Both the position numbers and the translations under genes were made by a program. Shown here piece by piece: positions 13,662 to 28,800 of a DNA stretch of 64,000 nucleotides. Source of the stretch: Siniperca chuatsi (taxonomy: Eukaryota > Chordata > Actinopteri > Centrarchiformes > Sinipercidae); NCBI RefSeq assembly GCF_020085105.1, contig NC_058046.1, positions 29,565,175-29,629,174 on the forward strand, in the 5' to 3' direction. The stretch's first letter is position 1; each line of letters opens with the position of its first letter. Below the pieces are notes generated by a model, which made no database searches, was not told where the DNA came from, and saw only the letters and a program-made list of their open reading frames with translations.

Positions 13662-13873
13662 GGGTGCCCAAATTTATGCACCTGTCTAATTTCGTTTTGA
13701 TGCATATTGCACATTTTCTGTTAATCCAATAAACCTCATTTCACTACTGAAATATTACTGTGTCCTTCAGTTATTTGATTGATCAAAATGTAATTGCTGA
13801 TCCAAACACCCAAATATTTATAAATGAAAATCATGGAAATTGTCAGGGGTTCCTAAACTTTTGCATACAACTG
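13662..13873 (-). repeat. Right terminal inverted repeat of the Tc1 element
   Basis: Reverse complement of 12225-12436, with the outer end at the TA dinucleotide 13874-13875. It begins immediately after the internal unique sequence that precedes the transposase start. Confidence 0.93.
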
Positions 13874-13875
13874 TA

Positions 13876-16800
13876 TATGTAATCCAATATTATTGTTAGT
13901 CATTTTATCTCTTTGATATCAGCCTCACTGCTTATTGTGCACTATATTAACTGTACTGCTGGTAACATTTCCTGCTGCAGCTTTACATTAAAAGCATTCA
14001 ACTGGCAAAACACAGGGTGGCTTTTATTGTGAAGCAGTAACAGGAAACGCAATGTATGCGCTAACTGCTTTCGTTCATCAAAAATGTTTTTTAATTTTTG
14101 GCCAGAAGGCCCAGCCACAACGAGTTGTTAGATGAAGAGCTGCAGCCGACTGGCTGCACACCTCCAACTTCCCAGCAAGGTAACCACCTCCTTTTACTGT
14201 GGCCTGCTGTTGCGTGGAAAACTACTTGCGTCGTGTAAAGCATGAAATCAGATAGTGGTGGCATGATGGAATCAGAATGTTTATTGACTGTCTTCTTTAT
14301 GAAAATAACATTTGTTTGACTGCACTGTAATCAGATAGTTACTAGTTGCTCCTCTGTTGTATTTCTGACAAAGTAGCTGCTAAAAGAGAGTTTGCTCCCC
14401 CCAGGATTCTGGGACCTGTAGTATTTAACCATATTTGTTGTTACCCTGGTAACCACAGGTTTTGCTAAATCAACCCAGACTGAAATATTAAGCATTACAA
14501 CTTTAACTAATCCTACAGTTAGATGCAGTGAAATAGTAAAATATTATCAGTTTTCTGTGATTATAATACCACCTGAAACTGTATCACAGGTATTATATTA
14601 CCAATCTGTTGGGTAATATCTTGGCTTGTTGGATACCTACATCAAACTTCTCAGCTTACCAGAAACTTGGAATTCAATAGCCTAAAAGAGGCCAGAGGAG
14701 GAAGTTAAACAATATTTATATCGTAGGTAGTGAAATAATATTTACAGTGTCGCCTGGGTGACAAAAACTACCTATGAATGCAGCCTTTTTTTATTAAGAG
14801 AAATAATAAATGTGCAGCAGTGATCAAGTGTAAAAGACAATTTAAACTGCTGAAGAGGGCATTGTAAGTCAGGGCATTGTAAGTCCTGACACTGATTTAA
14901 TATTTATCGAAATATTTTTTATATTTTTTTGTTTCCTGTATAGCATTTTTAGCACCAGTGGAATAGAGGAATAGATTTTTCTGTGAAATTAATCAAGTGT
15001 GAACCCACCTGTCTTGTTTCCTGTTGTGCAGTTTGATCATTACTCCCATTGTGACTAGTGCTGAGAGGGAACCAACAGCGCCAAGTACAAAACCCACGTT
15101 ATTATCTGTGAAAATCATAACATAGAATTAGCCACTGCTATCAGTCATTGATCCTTTTAAACAATCCATCCTCCACAGCTTTTAATATCTAGCTCAATAC
15201 AAAGTCAAAAGGTGAGCAGGGAATCATTGATGTTAGAAGTAAAAGCATGACGGAAAACTAAAGAGAAAGATCAATCAACAGTCACAGTTCCTTTGAGCAA
15301 GGCAGCCAGTGGAGCTGCTCAGTAGCCAACAGTATAGGACTGCGGTTGAAGCTCCCGGGTAAGGATGGGTGTAACAGTTTGAGCATGTCGCTAGGTGTGA
15401 CTGAAATTCTTCAGGTCTTTTTTATCTGGGTAAATAAAGATTATGGAACACAAAACTTGCTAGACCAACTGAGGGTTCTCTGTGAACATGGTAGCCATAG
15501 TGTAGTAGGTCTATGACTGTTAACAGAAACAGTGGCAGTGAACCACTGGTCACAGTAAATTTGGGTTTGGCCAGAAGTGATTGTTAAATAATGTCACCTT
15601 CACTTGTAGTCTGTGGCAATCTAATTTAATGTCTTCTTGTCCATTTGTTGCATATTTAGCCAACATTTACCAATGGACCTTCAACGTGGCAGTATATGTG
15701 GAGTATTGGATGATGAACAAATCCAGCAAGTGGACAAAAGTCTAATGATACACGCTACAAGAAATTACTGCTACCAATTCATTTTGGCATTCAAGTATGG
15801 TTGTGCGATATGACATGAAACAATATAAATGTGTCAATTGTCATAGATTTTGCCTGTTTGTGCACATGCTCGCAATTAAATTTTTTGGGGTGGGATTTAT
15901 TTTGTTTTGCTTTGCTCAAACTAATCCGTGGTGGTGATATATTCGTCCTGCAAAAACCATTTTCAGTAGACAAAGGAGGTGTGGTACTGATCACTTGAAG
16001 CAGTTAACGTAACGTTTTTCAGATTGATCAAGTTGTTCTAAGCTGACTTTCAGAAATAACCTTTTAATTGACATATTTATTTGAACCACTGTGCCAATCT
16101 CATCCACGCCTGTTGCCATTTTTCTGTTCTCCATCTGGCCGAAACAGTCGTCAACACCGAGATAGTTATCCTTTTAATATATCTGGAAGTATTAGTCTAT
16201 TTTGGGCAATGTTACAAATTATTGAGCAGCAAATTGAATTTCTATATGATTTTTGCATCAATGTGCTAAGGACCTTGATTGGTCAGATATTTATTTTGCT
16301 GAACTGACCAAAAACATACATTCCTGGGCATTTAATTTATCCATAATTTCCAGAAACTTTTCTTTATCATGATGTATATCAATATATAAAATTAAATGTA
16401 TTTGAGTATTTTATCCACATTACCCAATTCTACATCCAATACTTGTTCTTGACATGCAGGTCAAGCACAGCCATCCAACAAAAGGCCATTGTGTTCTGCC
16501 AGTATATCAGCAAAAGCATGAATCAGCTGTTATAATTACCAAGAGGTTCAAACAAAACAAAAGTGATACATTGGCTTCAAACACACATAATTAGCACAAT
16601 GCTGGATGGACTGATAAAGCCTCTATTTGCTGGATTTTCCCAGCAGTTGCTTCCACATTGTGGTAATATTGTGATCAAATTAGAATATCTGAAATTTTCC
16701 TTGGGGGACAACTTCAGTGCCAAGTTTTTTAAGGCAGGCATGTACCGTGATCCTCTAACGCATGAATGCAAGAACATATGTCAAGTGTGGTAGATGTTTG

Positions 16801-19800
16801 TCAGGTAGATACTGCAGGTGCTGGTCCTTTTAAATGTCATCAGTCTTGGAACATCAAACACAAACAAACACGTGCATGCAGAGGCACAGTGATATACACA
16901 CCCACATGTACAAAGTTTCTAAACCAATCAGTTTTGCTGCACATGGCCAGGCCTTGGCTGCAGCAGCACTGGCGTCAAACTGCTGGACGCTGAAGCCTTC
17001 AGCATCAGTGCGACAAGCTGCCCAAAGTAAAACTGTACTGGGAGCATGAGAAGGACTGGCAGTCAATCAGTGTTAACAGTCACCTTTTTCCTTTTTTTCC
17101 TGTTGGCAAAATCCCAAAGTTATCTCATTACTCCACTGAACCCCCCTGCATTGATCAAATAGCAAAGCTCCAGGGAGCAATAGCACTCAGTTTGGACATT
17201 ACATTTCCAGTGAGAAAGGGATTAACACAGACATAATGGGGTTGGACTGAAGTTGAAGAAAAAAGAAAAAAAGAAAAAGGTGTTTTCTATACATTTCAAA
17301 GATGGTAGTGAATATCACTCATCTTTATCATCTGTACTTGGATGCAAATAGATAAAAGTTATATTTTACATGTAATTCTTGCAATTTGCTACAAATTCAA
17401 ACTCAAAACTCATAGTCGTTCAATCCCTTTTCCAGTTTTTATCTCCCAAAGAAACTGCAAACAGATGATACCAATCAGAAATCCAAGACTGTTTTCATAA
17501 ACCTACCATGACCATACACCCCTAAACTCCACTCTTATCACATAAAGCATTTCTTAAGATAGAGATGAGCTTTTTTGACAGAGCTGATATCATCTTAAAA
17601 TAATTTCTGTTTTTCTCCCTGGTAACAGTGTGTGTCTCTGTACCAAGCTACTGTTGTCATTGTTTATGTGTATCTCGCCCTGTCTGACTTAATGTGATGG
17701 GTGGAAGTATTCTTGGAATTTGAACCATGTGTCAGACAGCAAACTTCAGACATCAAATGTTCCATGTACAAACTTAACAAGCACCCTGTTGCATAAACAC
17801 ACTCAAAAAACACAAAGCCAAGTAGTAGCCAACTAAAACATTTCTCATCCCTAAACCTGCTTTTTTTATCCATTGTCAGAGATTCATACCCAAACACTTG
17901 GAGGAGTTCATGAATATATAGTCTACATACAGCAGCAGCAGCTCTGTAAGATAAAGGTATCCAAAGGAATTAGACTCAGCTTCAACAGCTAACCTTGCTT
18001 GTAGTCTGGGACCCTGAGGCCAGGTGTGTGCATTGCACTGTATTACATTGTTTTATCAAATAAGCATTTTAATAAAATCATCATTCATTAGTCAAAAAGT
18101 ACATTTTTAATTTCACACTCACATCAAGTCTATTTCTATCATTTAATTCCCCAGTTCCATTCCTCATATATGTGAGTCTAGTCAATTCAAGGTGCTCTGT
18201 GCAGGCCCTTTCAGACATCAATGTTGTGTATCAGACCTTTTTAGTTTGACATACCCCCACCAGTAGTTTCCATACAAGACACACTGGAATTGTCAATGTT
18301 TAGGCTTGGTCTCATGTATTTTGTCATTTTAGTCAAGTTTGCATTTGTACTATTATAAAGACTTGTAGTGGCAAAATCTGAGGTTTCAACCATTTATCCC
18401 TTACTTTTAGTATTCTCTTTTGCCTTCTCTGCTTGCTTGCTAACCAGTTTCCACACATGCACACGTGGCGTTCAGGTGTTATAGCTGACTCATGAATGGC
18501 ATTTTCCTGTCCAGTTGGCCTGTCGTAGCTGGTAGTTATTGTGTATTAGTTATTATGGTATTAATATGCTAAAGATCAGCCTCACACCAATGTGTAATCC
18601 TACTTCTGTGTTTATTTTCCTCCTAAATTCATATGTGAATATATATTTTTAACAAATCCTAATTTCCAATTTTTCAACTTAGCTGAGATACTCCACTGTC
18701 TGTACAGTCTTTTCCTTAACCCTGGTAACTGCAAAAGTAACCCTTGGGGTACACGTACTGCTGGTTGGGAATCAGTGCTGTATATCATAGAGAGATTAAT
18801 TCTGAGAAATTGATATTATTACTGAAGAAAATTAGACCATTGTCAAGGTAATCAGCCGCTGTCTGTCATAGGTATTGGTGCACCTTCCTAAAATTAACCA
18901 AGAATATAGGAAATGACTTGGACATGACTTTGTCACCTGTCCAATGATCATTAGAAACGTTTCAAAAGCGGCGTGTCTTCCAGCAGTACGTTCCTCAACA
19001 GATTTTGTGTAGTTTTGTTTATTTTTTGTTCAAACTTCACAAGTGATACCCCTAAAAGACAATCCCCATAAAAATACAAATAGCAGCATGGAGAAAAGAG
19101 CTACGCATGAGCAGCGAGTGGTCGCGGCACAGACAGAACACAACGCAGCTGCATCTAGTGGACATTAGAGCTACGAATATCCACTTAGACCTTATTACAT
19201 GCCTTTGTTTTCTCTTCAACTCTGCAGGAAAATATAAATATGTTAGAAGTTATTTTATTATTTTCTCCTTCACTCCTTCCTTCATTTAATAGTAACAATA
19301 TAATATAATAATATTAAACTTAAAATTAAAAAAAGTAGTAGTAGTTTCACACACAGCAAAAACAGCATTATCTTCCTGATTTTAACTGCAAAGCAAAAAA
19401 TGCCATAAAATAGACCAGATTTCTTAAAAGATCCCAACACAATCAAAACTACAGTGTTGAGGCCAGTACTGGCTGCAAATCCGCTAAGCAACAGACTTGT
19501 CAGTACAGCAATTGACACGTTTTTAGATTGGAAACGTGGGTAGACAGAAGTTGTGTAGGTTTTTAGGTAAATATGACTTAAGTTTGAGATGAACTTGTAT
19601 ATATTTCTACAACTGTCTCTCCCATTTAAACACAACAATCAAAGAGGACCGTCCTCTCTACAATGAACCAAGCAAGCATCTCCTTGTCATCAGTATGAGA
19701 GGCAACTTGTAATGAAAGAAAGAATAGGAAAGGAAACCGACAGGAAGTGGGAATTAAGGTATGACAGAGAGGTGAGAAAGCCTGTTCAGAGGACCTTCCC

Positions 19801-22800
19801 AGGCAGAGACCTTTGCGCATTGACAGAAATGGCCACATGAAGACAGTGAAGTGTGAGTAACGTGAAAAGTCTCAAGCAGCCCTTGGTTGGCATTCCAACA
19901 ACTCCATCTTCTACGCAACCTGCATTTACCAACCACTTCTGTCTCTCTCAGCTCTCGACTGCACTATCTCAGGGGAATCTGAGAAGAGAACTACAGGCAG
20001 AAAATTGAGTGAGGCTTTGTCTTGCTACCCACGTCACTTTTTCCTGTGAAAATGACTCTATCCCTCTCTGGCAGCTGTCACCTTTCCTTTAATCACTTTC
20101 TTCTCCTCCGCGCAAGGAACTATTAATATTATAATGCCATCAAGGTGGGGTGATCCTGTTGTATGGTTGGTATGCATCTGATACTCAACCAAGGATACTG
20201 TTTTTTTAGAAGACCGTGACAAGGCGCAGCCAAGCTAGTAAACTCTATAACCTATACTTCTCAAGTCTCCTATGACTCTGTTTGTGCTTAGATCAAAAAC
20301 ACTCCAAGGACTTTCTGAAGAAGATATTAACATCGATCATCACAATACACCACACCCCTGTCTAAAGTCTAAAGTGGTTAAAAAGCACATTGACCAGTAC
20401 AGCAGCAGGTTATAATCCATCTCAAATAGGTGTGGCTTTTAGTGATGGGAGATATTTATACAGAGATTCACTTTTGATGGAAGGGACTTAGTGTCACCTC
20501 TGCTGACAGGCGCCATTTCAACAGCAGCTCATTAAAGTGACTCAGAGAAGAAGCTGTGGCATTTGTTGTTCAGCGGCACGCCGTTTTCATCTTTATTATG
20601 ACTACAATTCTCTAGGTGTTCAGCGTACACATCATGCTGCAGTGATTCATATAAGGGGGAGGAGGAGAGATCCGCAAGGGCGTCTCCTGCTCGGTCTGTA
20701 TTTAGCATTGTTTACATGGCTAGAGGTCAAATTTGAATTGCGTAGGTAACAGCTCATGCAACACCTGCCATTGAGCACCTCAGGTCATGTTGACAGTTTT
20801 TAGCTCTGATTTGTGTAATGAGAATATCAGAGCAAGTGTGATCATTGTCACATAGCTAAAAAGACCAAGCTTTGTGTGTGTGTGTGTGTACAACATGTAT
20901 GTGTACGAAGCAAAGCTCCACCTCACACTATATGATAGTGTATATCTATACATGCACGTGAATGTGTGTGTTTGTGCCAACGAAACTATTTTTATCTCCA
21001 GACATGTCCATAATACTTCAACACTTATTAGTATGATACTTTCCAAACTTCTGTCTGATTAGTCGCTGCAGTAATGCCAAAGAAATAAGATATGGGTCAG
21101 CAGGTATGGCTTTTTGTTCAAGATTAGAGGTGTATGGTAGTATGTATAACAAATAGTGATAGGCTAACTAAAACCTTAGCAAGACAGCCAGAAACCATGT
21201 CACTGTGAGAGGGAAGCAAAACAAAAATGGAGGAAGAAACTAAAGAAAATCACCTAGTCTAATAAGAAACATTTCTAAACAGCTCTGCACTGGATAACCA
21301 AGTAATGAAACTAATATGTTTGCCTAATGAAGGAGTCAGGATCGATTGTGTTCAGCTGTGACCCAGCCAGTTGTTACATGGGCCTCCAAATCTAACATAT
21401 GAAGTCTATTCATCTCCGATTACTATCAAGAGGAAGTCTCTGTTTGCAGCTCTAACAAGGAAAGGACGGAGGACTGGGTTCAAGCCTCGAGGTGGAGGTG
21501 GAGGTGGATCACAAGTCAAGTGGCTTCGTTTCTCGGCTTCCTCTCACTTCACTTAGCTGATAGGTCGATGAAGCCAAAACCCTTGAAATTCTTGAAACCT
21601 TCTCTTTTATTCTTACCCAACTAAGTGATTATTCCATCCAACTTGCTATCACTGCAGTATGGATGCATAATTGCTGTGTTACCAGTTCTTTTTCATGGCT
21701 TTCTAAAAAGCGGCCTGCTTCACACCACACATTAGCACAGAAGTATGCATTAACCTGCTCTGTCACAAACACAAAACACTAGAAATTTAGTGGGAAATAC
21801 TGCCACCTGATGGCGACAGCTGATGACTACAACAATACTCTTAAAGAGTTCACGGTTGGGGTGATGAATGAAACCATTAGAAGGACCCAGGTGCTTCCAA
21901 TTTACAAACAGAAATCCAGGTTCAGAAGTTTATGGCTTTGTAGCTAATGGTCTGCATGAGTAACCGAGAGCAGAGTCTATTGAATCTTTTTCAAAGAGAC
22001 TGGATGAGAAGAAGAGGATTCTCAAAGGCCATCTCAGTTTTCATTAGAGGATGCTGCCAATCGTACTGAATATAAAACATGTGAGGAGTTAGTAATAACT
22101 AAGTAAGTAAATGTATTTATGTAGTATCTTTGTGTTAATGTTTCACAAGTGAATAAAACAAAAAGAATAACAAATACTTCACACAGTGATTAGAATGATA
22201 TAGACAAAATCAGAAAATAGCCAGTGCAAAATTATTAGTTTTGCATGTTTTAACCCAATTTAAATGATATTATTCTTGTAATGGAAGAATGTTACACTTT
22301 AGAATCCTACCCTCCATGTAGCCATTGGTTTTCTATGCAGTACATTATGAGTACTCAACTTGCAGAAAGTTAATGTGGCTGAGATAAATAATTCATCACA
22401 GTGAAAATGTAATCGTTTTCTGTTATTTTTTTCAAATATGTCATTGCCTGGGTAATGCCGTAGCCAGAAGGGACTGTTTTTAAATCTCTCCCTGTTTGTG
22501 TTTCAGAATATGTAAATTTGGACATTTGTTAATGCAAAACATGATCAAATTTACATTATCATTTTCACAATATCCATGTGTGCTAGGTGCTCAGTTCTGC
22601 TCTGGGTTTGATTTCCAAAAAGATAGCTCATGAATGCAATGCTGACTCTCAAAACTCTGATGTCAAAGTATCAGTTAATGTACCACCAAGGAGAGTTTTC
22701 CAGGAGTTCCAGGTATTGTTTATACTGTAGGGCAGGCAATATTTATAGTAGACTTTATAGGTATGAATTTATAGGTATATAGGTATCGAATATTGGTGCT
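13876..22800. other. Gene-poor region, no supported gene
   Basis: This is intergenic AT-rich DNA. The longest open frame, a 118-codon minus-strand frame at 19282-19638, is very hydrophobic in AT-rich sequence and has no recognisable domain. The missing last exon (membrane helix and cytoplasmic tail) of the SUSD2 gene should lie somewhere in the upper part of this interval on the minus strand, but I could not identify it. A short (TG)n lies near 20873-20888. Confidence 0.5.
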
Positions 22801-22859
22801 TTTCTCACACACACATTACAATTGAGTTTATTATGGTCTTGTTTCATATTAGAACCAAC

Positions 22860-25800
22860 CTGTTATACAGTGGGGTTGATCTCCTGTCCAGGTCCCATCA
22901 TCCAAACAAGTGCGCTCTGTTGAACCATACAGTATGTGGCCTTCATTGCAGGTGAAGCTCAGAGTGTTCCCCTCTAAGTAAAATGTCCCATTCTTCTTCC
23001 CATTCCTGGGTGTGGGAAGCCAGCCACAATACACCACTAAAGGAACAATAACACATTCAAAAGTCAATATTAAAACCATTTTGTTGTCTTAACTAGTGAC
23101 ACTCAAATGTTTTTGAAAGATATGAAGATGTATTAACACAGATAACTTTCAAAACTAGTGCTTTCACTTCATTAAGCTTTCTTATGGCATGATATTACTG
23201 TGGAGTATGGTTGAATTCCTAACTAGACACATGCAAGCTCTTACGGGTCCTGTATGTTGCATTTGCAGGCATGCCAATTATTTATTCAAAGATAGAAAAA
23301 TCAACAATAAACATGTAATGATACAGTTACCCTTTGGCATTAACACAAACAAAACAGACACAAATATGTCACCATATTTTTGCCTATGAGTATAAAAGAG
23401 AATAATTGGACAGAGATTGATCTTGTTTCACATGATACCTGGCTCCAGAGCTGCCATTAGGGCCCGGTGATTTTGGTAGGCCCTCAGTGTGGCGCTTCCC
23501 ATTGAGAGGCTCCGAGTGGTCAGGATATCATATTTACACAACTTTGCTCCTTCTCCAAAGCATATCATCAACATGTCTGCCACCAGAGGGTCATTAGGTC
23601 TCTCAGGTAGAGAAAAGGCAGGCACAAAAGCAGGATCGTGGCTTGGTGGGAAATAGTAGGTATCCAAAAGGTACCTTGAGTCATATGTGAAAAGGGAAGA
23701 CTTTGAAATGTTCCCTGCAGACAAAAATAATACACAACACAAGTTAAGATGTGCAACTATGTTGGATTGTTGGTTAGAAAAACAAATTACAGGTTTCAGA
23801 CTGACCTTAAACCAACTGAAATCAATGTCATTAGTGGTAGTTCAATGGTATTCATAATCACACGAGAGAACATCCTCAACTGCATTAAAGCTTTTAGGTT
23901 ACAGACACACATGCACTGTCTGAAGTTCTACCCAATATTATATAATAGGAAAACATTAAAAATATGCATAAGAATGGGTAAATAGAGAGACTGACTAATA
24001 ACCAACTTTTTGGATACCACAAGTTATCATGGCAACCAATCAGACATGGCTAACCACATTTATGGGAATTATTGCCACAGCAGCATATGTTTGACCAATC
24101 AGACTGCTTGGCTCAAAATACCTATTTTCTAAAACATGGAATTAAAAATCAGAGAATATGAGGCACTATAATTTGGAGATAAGAACATGACTCTAGGAGA
24201 TCCGTGCAGAACACACACAGCATGCTGTCCTGGTTTTCTTCTGGCGCATACTTTGATGCGTTCAGAAATGTCACTCTATCAGCACACAATAAATCTATTA
24301 GTTCCCACAAGCTTAAACTGGGTGTTTGCTGCACTTACACTGAAGCAAATGATTTCAGTCAAAAGGTCAAGCGCATGAAAAGTCAGCTACTCACTGGTTT
24401 TGATGGATATGGACTGTAATTACAGCTGAGAATTATTATCATGCATGTATGTGGTCTGGCCCCAACTGTGTTCCAGAGATGTGGTTTCACTTGCACTGTT
24501 TGGTCACAGCCCCTGATATCTCTCTGTAATCTATTAAAGCTGCACTAACTCTAAACATGTGCCTAGTTTTCTTCCTGTGCACTCTTAAAACATTTGTCAA
24601 AGCTTTAGCCAAACGTGGCTCAAATATGGTAATCATTTATAAAGACACAATGATGGGTAATTATTAGCAAATCACACAATCCCTATTCAGCTCTTGCCCT
24701 TCTAAACGTGCAACATGGCTCTCTACATGAAATTAAAGTTAAGTTTGATATTCAAGCTGCTTTAGAGTGAGAACTGACTATTTCAGCACTGATCAACGTT
24801 TGCCGTTTCACAAACACAAGTTCAACAGTCTTTCACACTCACAGCCAGCTCCAAAGGTGAAGATTTCCTCTGGCGTGGCGTCGTCTAGGGACATGACCTC
24901 TCCTAGTTGGGTCATCAGGTCATCTGATGGGTCAGAGTTCATCAGACCGAGGAGACCCTGAGTGTGGTTGCTAAACTCTGTTGGAAGCAGGACAGTCACT
25001 GCCATGGCTCCTTCATACACACGAACCTCCACGCCGACTCCGGAGAGAAAGATTACTGTCACATTCTGAGGACTGGGGGCGAACACAAATACTCCTAGAA
25101 AACAGAGATTGTGTTTGTATTCTTAAAACCTCATCCCTTCGTTGATTTTATTAAAGATGGTATAAATCTTAAAAACATGCACGTGTGAAATATACTAAAA
25201 TCTACAAAAATTACAACTTTTACAATGAAATGGAAATGTGGCACTACAGTAGATGCCAATACAGTTAAGGCTACACTAGGCAACATTTAGCTGTACAAAA
25301 TAAATAAGCTAAGGATGTAAAAGAAAACAGAGCATCCCATCCTCTTTAAATAACATGACTCAAATGAATTCTTTATGCCTGGTATGGTCACTGGTGGAAA
25401 ACCTCAGCACAAGAAGTGGTGAAACAGAACTTGAGAATAATATGAAGTAAAAGCTTTTCTTCCCCATCTTAACCTTTGCCAGGCAAAGAAAATACATAAT
25501 TTAAAAGGAGAGTGACGAGGTGTTACTGACATAAGATTACAATATTCCATGGTATGAAGTTCTTTAAAATTGTCAAAACAGCTATCTCTTGTGCCATCAA
25601 AGTTAACAATGTCTAGTGGGCAGCTGGTCAGGAGTGTCTAAATCATCTCACCCTGTAGGTCCATCCATCTTTGCTCGGTGAAAGGTAGGACACTTTGGTT
25701 CCTTAGCACCTGAAGGTGGCCCTCTAGTAAACGCACCTCAATGACATCAGAGGCCTTGTCCTTCATAGCCACTGATGACAGCCAAGTGGCGTTAGCCAAA

Positions 25801-28800
25801 GTACCTTGGTGGTCAATATAAACATCACACTGTTATAGATATGTATTCTGAAGTCAAGGTTTCATCACTGCTTAATTCTGTGCAATATCAAATAATCCAG
25901 ATGTTTGATTTCACTGATCTAATGAGGATAATATTGACATCTGGCCATCTCCAGTCACTTGGTCCATGGCTATTGTGTAATGGCTTGGAGGAAATTCTAA
26001 ACAATGAAGCTAACATCTGTTCTTCTTCAGCACATCTGACCCCAAGAGATACTGAGCGAAAACAAGAGGGAACAAAGGAAATAGGCTTTCATTTTACAGC
26101 ACCAACATTTCGCTCACATAAGGACCTGACAAAACTTGCTCTCAGAACTGTGTAAAAGATAAGAGGGAGCCTTAAATGCTTCTTAAGAGAAGAGTGCAAG
26201 CAAAAGAAGACCAACAAAATTCAGCAAGAAATGCCAAGGACATTATGTCTGAGCAAATTCTAGAAGCAAGCAACCAATCTTGTGGCTAATAAAAAACAAA
26301 ACAAAAAACACACAAATCAATCCATAAAAAAGGTCTCTCTGAAGAAGTCCTGGAACAGGTTTAATCCAAACAAAGCTTTAAGCTGAAAGTGAGAGATACA
26401 GTAGTAGCATGGGGATGAAAGAGGGGACACAAACAGGGCTTTCACATCAAATGTGGACTCACCGTTCTTAAGTTTCACCTGTTCTGTTCTGGCCTGAACA
26501 CTCAGCTCTCTGTCTGCCGAAGACACAAGGTAGAACTCTCCTTTGCCATTGAAAGTGTAGCTGAGACCGTCAAACGTTATGAAATGCGGATCCCCGAGGA
26601 CAACACCTGTGAGGCGTCGAGAAACGAAGCACTGATGCGTTTACATCAAATACACATTTTGGCACAAACATATTTATTTCGAACAGCACACCGCTGATCT
26701 CTCATTCATCTAAACATTGGTTTTCTAATATCAGTATGCAGCTTACTGTTGCGTTTATAGTCTCTGGAGAGCAGGTAGTCAATTGTATGATCTAATGTAT
26801 TTCCACATCTTAACTCTCAGCCACAGTCTGTAATTCATTTACATATCCTGCAAACTGGTATTACCTGCTACTCTAATGTCCATTTGCAGCAGTAGAGTAT
26901 ACAGTATGTGTGTGTAGCCACGCAGAGGCAGTTAAATACAGATTAGCAAACACACACACATTAACACAAACTCTGTTGCTATTTCTTGCAGTTTGTGATG
27001 TACTTTTTCCAGTCTCAGATTTATCCCAAATTCAGCCACGGAAACCAGAATCAAGAGACTTTATTCACCTATAAATAGGTAGTGTATGTTTGATGTTAAT
27101 AACCTAAACAAAATTATTATGACATACATTATCGTCTCAATAATTATAAACTCCCAAAATACAACTAAACATGCATGTTTGATACTTAAACAAATTTGAA
27201 TCAGAAAATCCATTTGACTGTGAGAAAAAAAGAGACGCTGTTGTTGTTAATGTAGATGTTAATGTTGACTAAAATAGTAAACTACAAACCTTAAGGATCA
27301 AGAGAGCTGAGCAACTAATGAACCAGAAATCTGATATCAGATTCAAATAACCTGGTTAATTTGGTCTTAATAGAATCATCATCGACACTGTGCTGTGGTA
27401 CTGTGCTTGATTATTAGTTTTATCCAATTTGTGTGCCCTTTGATGTAGCATTTGGCAACAGTCTTATGTGTTGAAAGCAGTCTATAAATACACTTGATCT
27501 GACTTGTGAATAATCTCACCAGCTCTTGGGGGCTTGTAGTTGCGACACCCGCTAGAAGGCCGATGGTTGAAGTAGATGTGGCAGTGGTCAGACCACAAGC
27601 AGCAGTAGTAGAAACTCATGACATCGTAAAGCCAGTGGGAGTACCCTGGCACCCGTGGTGGATTCCTGTACGGAGGTGAGCCCCAGTCGTGAGCCCTGTC
27701 TGGGGTGCTGCCACCGATCGAGTCTCCCGTCAGCACCAGAGCGCCTTTGCTGTCATAGCAGCACTGCTGCCCTGATCCATGCGTAGGACTGGAAATATTG
27801 AGGAAAATCATTGTCAAACAAGGAAAAAATGCTTTTATTTTTACTTGTAAAAAGGTAAAAACTTGATCTGTCCTCTTGTCACTCCTACCTGGCCTGAACT
27901 GCTCTGACGCAGTGGACACTACCTGGGTGATAAGTGCACACACTGCCCCTCTCAATGTCACAACTGTAGTCAGTCTGAAATAACACAATGAATAAAATTC
28001 AGTCTCAGTAAAATAATAAATGTGATTTAATACGATTTGGCAATAAATACATTTAGGATCAAGAATCAATACTTATTGATCAGTGTCTATCATGTTGACT
28101 TTAACAGAACTCTAATAAAGTAAGTGCCCTTAACACTGATCACATATTATGATTTAACACAAATCATGTTCCCTAAATTAATCCTGACAGTCTTTGTTTC
28201 CTTATCATTAGAGGGACACATGGATGAATTCCAGTCATTTGTCCTATGCATGTACTATGTTTTAGCCTCTTTATATTGGCTCCCTGTTGGTTTTAGGATT
28301 GATTTTAAGATCTTGTTGATTACTTTTAAGGCTCTTCATGGCCTGGTCCCAGATTATATTTTAGACCTTGTAATCCCTTATGAACCATCACGTAGTTTGA
28401 GATCTTCGGGCAGGGGTCTCCTGTCTGTTTCTGAGTCCAGGATGAAAACTAAGGGGGACAGAGCTTCTGCTATCAGGGCCCCGAGGCTCTGGAACAACTT
28501 GCCCAAAGAAATTAGGTTGTCTGAGTCAGTGTCTTCGTTTAAGTCTCGTCTCAAAACACATTTTTATCTGAAAGCATATCCTGATTTTACCTGAACTGGT
28601 TGTTTATTTTACTGTTTATTTTACTGCTTTTGTGTATTTTATTTCTTTATATTTCATCATTCACTGTGGTATTTTATTTCTCTTGTTGTGAAGCACTTTG
28701 TACTTTGTTTTGATAAGTGCTCTATAAATAAAGTTTTATTATTATTATTATTATTATATGCAACTGAATCACAATGCAGTGCTTTTGTTTACTTCTTGAA

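Larger units (their letters stand above)
12225..13873 (-). mobile_element. Complete Tc1/mariner-family transposon with long TIRs
   Basis: The element runs from CAGTTGTATGCAAAAG to its reverse complement and is flanked by the TA target duplication (12223-12224 and 13874-13875). It is 1649 bp long, the usual Tc1 size. Terminal inverted repeats of 212 bp (12225-12436 and 13662-13873) differ at only three positions by direct comparison. Each TIR carries a related direct repeat at its outer and inner end (TGCAAAAGTTTAGGAACCCC against TGCATAAATTTGGGCACCCC on the left), the IR/DR layout known from Sleeping Beauty-type elements. It encloses one uninterrupted transposase gene on the minus strand. Near-identical TIRs and an open gene indicate a recent insertion. 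Confidence 0.95.

Noticed and set aside
19282-19638. 118-codon hydrophobic minus-strand open frame, considered as the missing susd2 membrane exon
   Set aside because: It lies in AT-rich sequence that favours F/L/I codons, has no acceptor in phase 1, and its sequence does not resemble the SUSD2 tail.
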